Origin: Burkholderia anthina
Lineage (GTDB): Bacteria; Pseudomonadota; Gammaproteobacteria; Burkholderiales; Burkholderiaceae
Assembly (NCBI RefSeq): GCF_001547525.1
Contig: NZ_LNJP01000003.1
Span: 186,001 to 250,000, forward strand
DNA: 64,000 nucleotides
Direction: 5' to 3'
Shown piece by piece: positions 56,493-64,000 of the stretch. The notes beneath the pieces were generated by a model that did no database searches, was not told the DNA's origin, and saw nothing but the letters and a program-made list of their open reading frames with translations. Position numbers and translations under genes: made by a program. Position 1 is the first letter of the stretch; every line of letters starts with the position of its first letter.

Positions 56493-57069
56493 CGATTTTT
56501 TCTCCATCGATCGTTTTCCCCGGCATTGCGCATGCCGGACCGGCGTAACCAATGCTTTGCAAGGAACGTGCCGTGTCCGCTCCCGTCGATATCCCCCTGT
56601 TTTTGCGCCGCGCCGGGCACGCCCGCGCCACGTTTCGCACCACAACGGTGCATCGCCGACGCGGCGCGCACTCGCGGTGCGCCGCCGACGCGCATGGCCG
56701 ATGCTGCGCCGCATCCGACGAACATAGTTCTCCCGCGTGTCACGGATGTGCAATCTGCACTGCACCAAAAGCGACGAGGCGGGCACCGGCCCGCGCGGGC
56801 GGGCCGGCACGCACACGGCGCAGCCGGCCCGGGGGAAGCGCCGACCCGGCGGCCCGGACAGTCCGACGCGATGAACTGTCCGGTTAACTCGGTCCGGCCC
56901 CTCAACGCTATGCAGCCGTAATCCCGCCGACAACGCCCATGCATATTTCGACTGACACCGATCGAAAAAAAACATCGGCCCGACCGGCGCGATGCGCGGT
57001 ACGCTAGAACGTTTGCGCAGCAGACGGCGCCCCCTTTCAGGCGCCCGACTATAAAAAGCGAAGATCGAA
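56493..57069. promoter_or_regulatory. divergent promoter region with 9-bp inverted repeat
   Basis: 577 bases without a gene between the ATP-grasp cluster and the divergent LysR gene. CCGGACAGT-N12-ACTGTCCGG (56854-56883) is a perfect 9-bp-arm dyad, the best operator candidate. A smaller GTGCA-ATC-TGCAC palindrome occurs at about 56749. CTATAAAAAGCGA just before the LysR start may include its -10. Confidence 0.5.
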
Positions 57070-58065
57070 ATGGAAGCAAAGTGGCTGGAAGATTTCCTGA
57101 GCCTGGCGGATACCAAGAGCTTTTCCCGGGCCGCGCGTCATCGGCACCTGACGCAATCGGCGTTCAGTAGACGAATCGCGGCTCTCGAAACCTGGATGGA
57201 CGCGAAGCTGGTGGACCGGAGCATCAATCCGATCGCACTGACGCCGGCCGGCCAGATGTTCCGCGGGCTCGCCGCGGACATCCTGCGCAGCATGTATGCG
57301 GCGCGCAATCTCGTGAACGGCTACGACCAGTTCGCGGCCAGCGACCAGGTCGTGCGCTTCGCCGTCGCGCATACGCTCGTGTTCACGCTGTTTCCGGAAT
57401 GGCTCAAGCAGCTCAACAGCGAGGTCGGCCACGTGACCGCGCGCGTCAATGCGGTGAACGTGCCGGAAGGCGTGCAGCAGCTCGTCGAAGGCGAATGCGA
57501 CCTGTTGCTCGGCTATCACCATCCGCAGTTGCCGATCGTGCTCGATCCGAACCACTTTCCGTTCGTCAGCCTCGGCGTCGAACGGATCCTGCCCGTGTCG
57601 TCGCCCGATGCGCGCGGCAAGCCGGTGTTCCAGCTGCCCGGCACGCCCGATGCGCCGCTGCCGCTGCTCGCGTATTCGTCGGGCGCCTTTCTCGGCAACA
57701 TCGTCGAGATGCTGCTGCTGAACGCGACCGAGCCGTATGTGCTGCACCGGTGTTTCGAGACGCATATGTCCGAGGCGCTGAAAGGCATGGTCGTGGCCGG
57801 GCACGGCATCGGCTGGCTGCCGGAAAGCTGCGTCGCGAAAGAGCTCGCGGACGGCACGCTCGTCTGCGCCGGCACCGGCGACTGGATCACCGAACTCGAA
57901 ATCCGCCTGTATCGATCGGCGCGCAAGCGCGGGCTCGCGGCCGAGCAGCTGTGGGCCTACATCATGAACCGGCCGCGCACGGCGCTCGACGCGGCGATCG
58001 GCACCGAAGAGGCGGCCGCGCCGGCAATGCGCGGCGCGCGACGAAGCGCGGGCGGCAGCCGCTGA
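57070..58065 (+). CDS. LysR-family regulator, HypT-like
   Basis: A 331-residue LysR-type regulator. The helix-turn-helix lies at about 17-40 (SFSRAARHRHLTQSAFSRRI). The opening MEAKWLEDFLSLADTKSFSR and the segment LRSMYAARNLVNGYDQF recall E. coli HypT (YjiE), the hypochlorite-responsive regulator. The effector domain follows from about residue 90. It is divergent from the ATP-grasp/transglutaminase cluster and may control it or itself. Effector unknown. Confidence 0.88.
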   Translation: MEAKWLEDFLSLADTKSFSRAARHRHLTQSAFSRRIAALETWMDAKLVDRSINPIALTPAGQMFRGLAADILRSMYAARNLVNGYDQFAASDQVVRFAVAHTLVFTLFPEWLKQLNSEVGHVTARVNAVNVPEGVQQLVEGECDLLLGYHHPQLPIVLDPNHFPFVSLGVERILPVSSPDARGKPVFQLPGTPDAPLPLLAYSSGAFLGNIVEMLLLNATEPYVLHRCFETHMSEALKGMVVAGHGIGWLPESCVAKELADGTLVCAGTGDWITELEIRLYRSARKRGLAAEQLWAYIMNRPRTALDAAIGTEEAAAPAMRGARRSAGGSR

Positions 58066-58182
58066 ATGCCGTGTTCGCGCCGTGGATATCCATGGCGCGC
58101 ATGCGTATTCTTTCGACAGCAATCGATAATCCGCCGGATTCCATAAAATCCCTTACCTGTCCGCAATCCGCCGCCATCAAAA

Positions 58183-58196
58183 CGCAAACGTTTGCG
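58183..58196. promoter_or_regulatory. LacI/PurR-type palindrome
   Basis: CGCAAACGTTTGCG is a perfect 14-bp palindrome with the central CpG and CGCAAACG half-sites of LacI-family operators such as the PurR box. It lies 118 bases after the LysR stop and about 500 bases before the first pga-linked gene. No LacI-family gene is in the window. Confidence 0.65.
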
Positions 58197-58307
58197 AATC
58201 CATGTCGTACTTTTTACTGCTTTCCGTATTAAGTAAGAATATTCAGCCCGAATTTCCAGACAGAAATACCTTGTTACACAAGTTTCTATTTACCTGTAAC
58301 AGCCGGA

Positions 58308-58478
58308 ATGATCAAAAACGTCGCACTCTCATTTCGCGACATACGCTCTGTATCCGAACATTCATCGATTTTGCTTGAATACAGGCGCAACAGTTTCTTT
58401 TATCAGTCGTTATTTTTCGGCACGAACGTCGATACCTCCGACGTGATTCAAAGCGTGCTCGATCATCGCTACCGGTGA
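58308..58478 (+). CDS. possible small protein, 56 residues
   Basis: An ATG-to-TGA frame in the AT-richer spacer (MIKNVALSFRDIRSVSEHSS at the start, ending SVLDHRYR). It has no strong ribosome site, and its mixed codon use fits either a recent acquisition or chance. Offered as a candidate only. Confidence 0.25.
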   Translation: MIKNVALSFRDIRSVSEHSSILLEYRRNSFFYQSLFFGTNVDTSDVIQSVLDHRYR

Positions 58479-58543
58479 GCAATTTTCATGTCCGGGAATA
58501 TCGACTTTATTCAGAATTAAGACATCCTTACCAATCTCTCCTT

Positions 58544-58561
58544 ATCCTATTTAGATAGGAT
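58544..58561. promoter_or_regulatory. perfect 7-bp-arm palindrome before the pga unit
   Basis: ATCCTAT-TTAG-ATAGGAT, followed by CTTTCGCTC, just upstream of the candidate pga promoter. It could be an operator or a small terminator for anything transcribed across the spacer. Confidence 0.5.
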
Positions 58562-58700
58562 CTTTCGCTCTCGTCCCATTCGGGTCACACGCGGTTGTTG
58601 GTTCAAAAGCCATCGTGTATCAATAGCGTGTCGCAAAAAGAACGTTGGCAAATTCGACTCCGAGTCGATGCGCGTCATCGATTCCGGACGGGAGATTGGA

Positions 58701-59126
58701 ATGTCACCTTCGCTTCGACAGCAGGCTCGCCCTTTCCTGAGCGTCGTGCTCTCCACGCTCTGCATGAACGCCATGGCTCAGACATCGGCGGCCTCGCCGC
58801 CGGCGTCCGGTCCGGGGGCAAACCGGTACGTGATTTCGTATATCTGCGGCGATGCGCGGATCGACGGCACCGCGCCGCTTCCCCCTGACGGGCGCCCGTA
58901 CAACCTGGGCGTGTCGTTCGTGTCGGAGAGCACCGGGCAGCCGCTCTCCAACGTACAGGTGCGCCTGCGCCGGCATGGGCGCGTGCTCGTCGAATTCAAT
59001 GCATCGGGATCGCGCTGCCTGTTCAGCGTGCCGGACGCGAGCTACCGGGTCGAAGGGACCTATCAGGGAGCAACCCAGTTCGCGATCGTCGAGACGGGTA
59101 CGCTCACGACGCAGTTGCGATGGTGA
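58701..59126 (+). CDS. exported beta-sandwich protein, pga-linked
   Basis: A 141-residue periplasmic protein. The signal peptide ends at AMA (about residue 27) before QTSAAS. The mature part looks like a small CnaB/carboxypeptidase-regulatory-like sandwich (SFVSESTGQPLSNVQVRLRR, then YRVEGTYQGATQ). GGAGA precedes the ATG. It lies 63 bases before the next gene, in line with pgaA, so it probably belongs to the exopolysaccharide operon. Function unknown. Confidence 0.72.
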   Translation: MSPSLRQQARPFLSVVLSTLCMNAMAQTSAASPPASGPGANRYVISYICGDARIDGTAPLPPDGRPYNLGVSFVSESTGQPLSNVQVRLRRHGRVLVEFNASGSRCLFSVPDASYRVEGTYQGATQFAIVETGTLTTQLRW

Positions 59127-59189
59127 AACGTCGCACCGCCCCGCTCCGATCGCGTCATTCATGGAACGCATCGAATCCAGGAGACTTGA

Positions 59190-59948
59190 ATGCCCCGTCC
59201 AGAACGACCGGACGACTCGCCCGACCGTCAGCCGAAACCCTCGTGGGGTCCGGGAAGGAATGCGGCGCTCAGCGTCGCTGCATTTGCCGCGATCTTCGGC
59301 GCGTTCGCGTACGTCGAGCGAGACACGAGGATCGGCCACGCGAGCGTGACGCACGATATCGCCGGCGTGATCGGCAACGTCGTGGGCAAGTACCGCCAGC
59401 TCATCGTCGCGGCGACGGGCGGCTCGTCCCGAACAGCGGCGCCCGCCGGCTCGACGTCGACGATCGCGCAGGCCGGGCCGGTTCCGCCGTCCGCCTCGAC
59501 GGCGCCCGCCGTGTCGGCGCCGGCCGAACCGGCCGTGCCGCCGCAAGCGACGGCCCGCTCCGACACGAGCCCACCGCGCGCCGCGCACGTGCCGCCGACG
59601 AAGCTCGCGGCGAGCCCGCACGCGGCGTCGACCGGCAGTCGCACGGCGCGCCCCGGCGATGCGCACCGGACGTCACGCTCGCAGGCGCTGGCACGCACGA
59701 GAAAACACCCCGACCCCGCGACGAAACGGCAGCCGCAGTCGAGCCTCGCCGGCACGCCGTACATGGAGACCGCCCGCGTCACGCACGATGAGCTGGAAGG
59801 CGCCCGCGCTCTGGCCAAGGCGCGCCGGTGCGCAGAGATCGACGAATGGAGCTGCGTGGAGCAGAACGCGAGCCGAGCACTCGCCATCGACCCGACGAAC
59901 AGCGAATCGCGCGCACTGCTAGGACAGGCGATCCGCAACCGCCTGTGA
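59190..59948 (+). CDS. single-pass membrane protein with Pro/Ala linker and TPR-like end
   Basis: A 252-residue protein. One membrane helix (about 24-42, AALSVAAFAAIFGAFAYVE) anchors it in the inner membrane. A 120-residue Ala/Pro/Ser-rich linker would span the periplasm. The C-terminal 60 residues look like a TPR-type helix pair (ARALAKARRCAEIDEWSCVEQ). AGGAGA precedes the ATG. Lying 52 bases before pgaA, it may link the inner-membrane synthase to the exporter; this is an inference. Confidence 0.72.
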   Translation: MPRPERPDDSPDRQPKPSWGPGRNAALSVAAFAAIFGAFAYVERDTRIGHASVTHDIAGVIGNVVGKYRQLIVAATGGSSRTAAPAGSTSTIAQAGPVPPSASTAPAVSAPAEPAVPPQATARSDTSPPRAAHVPPTKLAASPHAASTGSRTARPGDAHRTSRSQALARTRKHPDPATKRQPQSSLAGTPYMETARVTHDELEGARALAKARRCAEIDEWSCVEQNASRALAIDPTNSESRALLGQAIRNRL

Positions 59949-60000
59949 ACCGGCCCTCGGGCGTGCAATCGACGTGATCGTTTCAAAGTGAGGAGACACC

Positions 60001-62613
60001 GTGGCCAACAATCGTCACCAACAATGCACCACCGTCGCTCCGCCGACCCGGCGGATCCTCCTGCACGCGCCGCTGCTGTGCCTGCTCGTCGCGTCCGGCC
60101 CGTGTCTTTCCGCCGAAGGCGACGCGGAACCGCGCGGCACGAGCGAGATCGCCGGATCCCGCGGCGCGCCGGATGCGCTGCCACTCGACCTGCGGCCAAC
60201 GGGCGCGTCGACGCAAGCCGCGCAGGATTCGGGCACGCAGCCCCCGCTTGCGACCACGCCGATCGCGCGGGCCTCGGATGCGTCGCTGCAGATCGCGCAG
60301 GCGCCGAACCCGGCGATGCCGACCACGGTCGTGGTGGACCCCGATGCTGCGCAGCCAAGCGCACCGGCGCCGGTCGCAGCATCGCCGAACGCGTCGATGC
60401 TGCTTGCGCAGGCATTCGACACCCCGCCGCCGGATACGTCGGCGCCGCGCGCGCGAACGTCGGATGCACCGCCGCAGCCCGCGCGACCCGTGACCACCGC
60501 ACCGCCGGCCGCGCCGACCATGCCGACGCTCACCGCGCAGGCATCCGGCACACCGATGCCGAATTCGCCCACGCCTGCGACCGAGACGCCGGGCGCGCAA
60601 CTGCCGTCGTCCCAGCCGCCGAATTCACAGACGCCCGGCGCCCAGCTCCCCGGCGAGCCGACCCAGCGATCGCAGGGACCCGACGTCGAAGCGCCGAATG
60701 CGCGGGCGCCGAATCTCCGCACCGCCGACGTCGAGACGGTACGCAACGACGTGTTCGGCCTCGCGGCGAGCGGCGGCGCGGTCAAGGCGCTCGACGAAGC
60801 GAAGGCCCGGCCCGATGCGTTCTCCGCCGTCGACATCGCGCAACTGGAAGAGCTGTCGATTCGCCAGCAGGTGCGCGGCGGACGCGACAAGTCGCGCTCG
60901 ATGACGAGTTCGGACCGCTTCGATGGAATCGACGACGCGCTGCGCGCGGCGGACGACCTCGACAAGCGGATACCCGCGACACCCGAGTACACCCCGGTCC
61001 GCACCGCCCTCGCGGGCGACCGGGTCGTCGCCCTTGCCGCACGCGGCGAGATGAAAACGGCCGTCGCGACGTTCGAGACGATTCCGTCCAGCGCGGAAAT
61101 CTCGATCGACGCGTTGGCGGCCGTCGGCGATGCATACCTGTACCTGAGCGAGCCGGCCAAGGCGAACGCCGTGTACGCGCGCGCGCTGAAACAGGCCACC
61201 GCCTCGCCGACCGATCGCGCGACCCGCGGCTTCCAGTACGGCTCGCGCACGCGCCCGATCGAGCTGCAGGAAGGGCTGTTCTGGTCGTACGTCGACCAGG
61301 CACGCGCGCCGGAAGCGAAGCAGGTGCTCGACGACATGGAGAAGTCGCTGCCGCCTGCCAGGCAGGTGACCAACGTCGGCCCGGGAGAAAGCGACTATCT
61401 GCGCTACTACCGGCTGCGCGCGCAATACCTGATCTTCACGGGTCACGTGAACGAAGGGATCGCCGCGCTCGAACAGCTCGAGAAAGAGGTGCCGTTCAAC
61501 GCAGAGGTGCGCGCCGCGCACGCCGACGCCGTGTCGGGCCAATCGCATCCGCGCCAGGCGATCTCGATGTATCGCGCGTCGCTGACCGATCACCCGGACA
61601 GCGTCGAGATGCTCGCGGGCCTCGGCCGCGCATCGCTCACGGCGGACGATTACGCGACCGCGAAAACCGTCGACCAGACCCTCGGCAACACGTTCCCGGA
61701 CAGCGGTGCGGTGCGCAGCTTCAAGCGCGACTACAACGCATACCGCAGCCCGGTGTTCACGACCGACCTGAGCTTCGAGCACGGCAACAGCGCGCTGGCC
61801 AACAACAGCTTCACGTCGGACAGCTATGTGTATTCGCAACCGTTCGGCGACAACTGGCGCGTGTTTTCGCACACGTTCTACGGTTTCGCGCAGACCGACG
61901 ACGGCAACCTCAGCCGCACGCGCACCGGCATCGGCGGCGACTACCGGCACGGGCCGCTCACCGTGCTCGGCGAAGTCACGCGCTCGATGGGCGGGGACGG
62001 CCGAACCGGCGGCCGCGGGACGATCGCGTACGCGTTGAACGACTACTGGACGGTCAGCGCCGGGCTCGACACCAACGACAACTCGCTGCCGTGGAAAGCG
62101 TATGCCGCGCACATCTGGGGCCGCTCCGCGAACGTCGAGGTCGTGTATCGCCAGAACGACCGGCGCGAAGTCAAGCTCAGCTACGGCGTGAGCCGCTACA
62201 GCGATTCGAACCTGCACCAGGAGATCGCGGCGACCGCCACGCAGCGCGTGTATACGTCCGCGAACCAGCTCGTCAACGTCTCGCTGAACCTGGGCACGGA
62301 CAGCAACACGCGGCGGGACGCGCCCTACTTCAGCCCCGGTCGCGACTACGCGGCCGCGGCGACCGTCATGCATCAACTGACGCTGTGGAAGAAGGGCGAC
62401 CTCGGGCTGCGACAGCGCGTGTCGGTGTCGGGCGGCGCGTACAACGAGCGCGGCTTCGGCACCAGCCCGTTGTGGAGTGCGCGCATCGAGCACGCGTGGA
62501 CGTTCAAGCACGACATCACGCTGAGCTACGGCGTCGAGGTCAGCAGCCACGCGTACGACGGCCAGCGCGAGCGCTCCGAAACCGGCTTCCTGTCGCTCAA
62601 CCTGCCGTTTTAG
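60001..62613 (+). CDS. pgaA: poly-beta-1,6-GlcNAc exporter, outer-membrane porin
   Basis: An 870-residue protein. A basic N-terminus and hydrophobic signal (about 19-38) lead to a 200-residue Pro/Ala/Ser/Thr-rich segment up to about residue 240, which E. coli PgaA lacks. TPR helices follow (about 245-570), then a 16-strand barrel to the C-terminal Phe (LNLPF). It exports partly deacetylated poly-N-acetylglucosamine. The start is a GTG after GAGGAG. It lies 13 bases before pgaB. Confidence 0.92.
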   Translation: MANNRHQQCTTVAPPTRRILLHAPLLCLLVASGPCLSAEGDAEPRGTSEIAGSRGAPDALPLDLRPTGASTQAAQDSGTQPPLATTPIARASDASLQIAQAPNPAMPTTVVVDPDAAQPSAPAPVAASPNASMLLAQAFDTPPPDTSAPRARTSDAPPQPARPVTTAPPAAPTMPTLTAQASGTPMPNSPTPATETPGAQLPSSQPPNSQTPGAQLPGEPTQRSQGPDVEAPNARAPNLRTADVETVRNDVFGLAASGGAVKALDEAKARPDAFSAVDIAQLEELSIRQQVRGGRDKSRSMTSSDRFDGIDDALRAADDLDKRIPATPEYTPVRTALAGDRVVALAARGEMKTAVATFETIPSSAEISIDALAAVGDAYLYLSEPAKANAVYARALKQATASPTDRATRGFQYGSRTRPIELQEGLFWSYVDQARAPEAKQVLDDMEKSLPPARQVTNVGPGESDYLRYYRLRAQYLIFTGHVNEGIAALEQLEKEVPFNAEVRAAHADAVSGQSHPRQAISMYRASLTDHPDSVEMLAGLGRASLTADDYATAKTVDQTLGNTFPDSGAVRSFKRDYNAYRSPVFTTDLSFEHGNSALANNSFTSDSYVYSQPFGDNWRVFSHTFYGFAQTDDGNLSRTRTGIGGDYRHGPLTVLGEVTRSMGGDGRTGGRGTIAYALNDYWTVSAGLDTNDNSLPWKAYAAHIWGRSANVEVVYRQNDRREVKLSYGVSRYSDSNLHQEIAATATQRVYTSANQLVNVSLNLGTDSNTRRDAPYFSPGRDYAAAATVMHQLTLWKKGDLGLRQRVSVSGGAYNERGFGTSPLWSARIEHAWTFKHDITLSYGVEVSSHAYDGQRERSETGFLSLNLPF

Positions 62614-62626
62614 AAAGGAGCCCTGA

Positions 62627-64000
62627 ATGCAATCCAGACGGACCTTCATGTGCGGATGCCTCGGCACGTTTGCCGCCTGTTCGCTGTTCCCGGGCGTGAG
62701 CGGCGCCAAGATGATCGACCTGCTGCCGCCGTCCGACCCGGCCGACGGCAAGACGTTTCGCGTGATCTGCCTGCACGACGTGCGCGACAACCTGATGGCG
62801 TCGTTTTCGTCGCCGACCGCGATCATCGATCCGTTCGCGGTCGATACCGGTACGCTGACCGCGATCTTCTCGTGGCTGCAGACCAACAACTACCACACCA
62901 TCACGGTCAAGCAGATCGAGGCGTCGCGGCGCGGCGGCAAGCCGCTGCCGCCGCGCTCGGTGCTGCTCACGTTCGACGACGGCTTTCGCAGCCACTACAC
63001 GAAGGTGCTGCCGCTGCTGGAGCGCTTCAAGTATCCGGCCGTGATGGGCCTCGTCACCGCGTGGATCGACACGCCGCCGGATACGCCGATCCGCATCAGC
63101 GACAAGGTTCAGGTGCCGCGCGACTACTTCCTGTCGTGGGACGAGGTGAAGAAGCTCGGGCAGTCGGAATTCGTCGAGCTCGGCTGCCACACCCACAATC
63201 TGCATCATGGCGCGATCGCGAATCCGCAAGGCAACGAATTGCCGGCGACCACGTCGCACCTGTACCTGCAAGACCAGAAGCGCTATGAAACCGACGCCGA
63301 ATTCCACGCCCGCGTGCACGATGACCTGCAGACTTGCGTGCGGCGGATCCGCGAACGCACCGGCATCGTCGCGCGCTCGATGGTGTGGCCGTACGGCGCG
63401 GAAAACCAGCCCGTGCGCCAGATCTCGACATCGCTCGGCATGGACGTCCAGTTCAGCCTCGATGCCGGCCCGAATACGCCGGACGTGCCGCTCGACCGGC
63501 TCAGACGAATCCTGATGATGTACGACGTCGATATCGGCGGGTTCGAGCGCTCAATGCGCGAGCCGGCGTCGAACCGCGGCGACGTCGACATGCCCGAGCG
63601 TACCGTGCAGGTCGATCTCGACCAGGTCTACGACCCCGATCCCGCGCGGCAGGAAGCGAATCTCGGCAAGCTGATCGAGCGCATCTACCGGATGCAGCCG
63701 AAATCGGTATACCTGCAGGCGTATGCGGACCCGAAGGGCACGGGCGTGGCCGAAGCGGTGTATTTCCCGAACCGGCATCTGCCGATGCGTTCCGACCTGT
63801 TCTCGCGTGCCGCGTGGCAGCTCAACACGCGGTCCAACGTGCAGGTATACGCGTGGATGCCGGTGCTTGCGTTCCGGCCGCCGGCCGACAAGCTGCGCGC
63901 GCTCGAAGCCGTCAGCGCCTACGGCGGCGCGCCGGCCCGCGAGAACGGCGCGCGCATGTTCCGGCTGAGCCCGTTCGATCCCGATGCGCGGCTGATGATC
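62627..64000 (+). CDS. pgaB: poly-beta-1,6-GlcNAc N-deacetylase (partial, runs off the window)
   Basis: 458 codons are present and open to the end. The deacetylase domain (about 40-320) has LHDVRD, the metal/base pair Asp117-Asp118 in LTFDDGF, and His188/His193 in CHTHNLHHG, the same order as in E. coli PgaB. The C-terminal glycoside-hydrolase-like domain has begun (SVYLQAYADP). The N-terminus reads MQSRRTFM...FAAC, which looks like a twin-arginine signal with a lipobox. AAGGAG precedes the ATG. pgaC and pgaD are expected just beyond 64000. Confidence 0.93.
   Translation, partial: MQSRRTFMCGCLGTFAACSLFPGVSGAKMIDLLPPSDPADGKTFRVICLHDVRDNLMASFSSPTAIIDPFAVDTGTLTAIFSWLQTNNYHTITVKQIEASRRGGKPLPPRSVLLTFDDGFRSHYTKVLPLLERFKYPAVMGLVTAWIDTPPDTPIRISDKVQVPRDYFLSWDEVKKLGQSEFVELGCHTHNLHHGAIANPQGNELPATTSHLYLQDQKRYETDAEFHARVHDDLQTCVRRIRERTGIVARSMVWPYGAENQPVRQISTSLGMDVQFSLDAGPNTPDVPLDRLRRILMMYDVDIGGFERSMREPASNRGDVDMPERTVQVDLDQVYDPDPARQEANLGKLIERIYRMQPKSVYLQAYADPKGTGVAEAVYFPNRHLPMRSDLFSRAAWQLNTRSNVQVYAWMPVLAFRPPADKLRALEAVSAYGGAPARENGARMFRLSPFDPDARLMI

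Larger units (their letters stand above)
58066..58700 (+). other. AT-richer spacer upstream of the pga genes
   Basis: 635 bases, notably lower in GC than the rest of the window from about 58120 to 58660. It holds the two palindromes and the possible small frame listed separately. TTGTTG (58595) and TATCAA (58618) with 17 bases between are a weak candidate promoter for the pga unit, giving a leader of about 70 bases. Confidence 0.5.

Noticed and set aside
56489-57079. 196-codon minus-strand frame in the ATP-grasp/LysR gap
   Set aside because: Cys/Arg/Gly-rich without domain features; overlaps the promoter region and the LysR start.

Overview
The window looks like chromosomal DNA of a Burkholderia species, probably of the B. 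cepacia complex. The sequence is GC-rich throughout, with strong G/C preference at third codon positions. The gene content also fits that group: OmpC-type porin, BetT, a hydroxyproline cluster, a second RpoD-like sigma factor and a pga operon. The genus call rests on recalled family resemblance, not on a search. No rRNA, tRNA, CRISPR array or intact insertion sequence was seen.

Left part (0-12 kb): a sugar-uptake and hydrolysis group (MFS transporter, GH31 glycosidase, porin), then betT with a small coupled membrane protein, a methyltransferase, a lipoprotein metallophosphoesterase coupled to a di-heme cytochrome c peroxidase, and a 92-residue gene of unknown function behind a textbook LexA box.

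12-25.6 kb: a remnant of a MocR-type regulator, two half-size YeeE/YedE proteins with a BigR-like ArsR repressor, then a divergent hydroxyproline catabolic locus. One arm encodes 4-hydroxyproline epimerase and a three-subunit D-hydroxyproline dehydrogenase. The other encodes pyrroline-4-hydroxy-2-carboxylate deaminase, a permease, 2-oxoglutarate-semialdehyde dehydrogenase and an Ldh-family imine reductase. Together they take hydroxyproline to 2-oxoglutarate. ilvD and its terminator follow.

25.7-32.4 kb: two low-complexity envelope proteins, the RpoD paralogue, a helix-hairpin-helix protein, a MerR regulator with a perfect operator, and an acetyl-CoA hydrolase/CoA transferase.

33.0-40.3 kb holds the most unusual system: a tight seven-gene phosphonate operon. 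PEP mutase fused to a nucleotidyltransferase, phosphonopyruvate decarboxylase and AEP transaminase should make 2-aminoethylphosphonate (AEP) and activate it as CMP-AEP. A CDP-alcohol phosphatidyltransferase, an Fe(II)/2-oxoglutarate oxygenase, a flippase-like membrane protein and a second nucleotidyltransferase sit in the same operon. Together they suggest an AEP- or 1-hydroxy-AEP-headed membrane lipid or surface phosphonate.

40.3-45.5 kb is a loose accessory stretch of small unknown genes, an acyltransferase and proline iminopeptidase. 45.7-56.5 kb is a minus-strand cluster with two ATP-grasp, two alpha-E and three transglutaminase-fold modules, one of which has serine in place of the catalytic cysteine. 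A divergent LysR gene follows. After an AT-richer 635-base spacer, the window ends in a poly-N-acetylglucosamine operon: two unknown envelope genes, pgaA, and pgaB running off the end.
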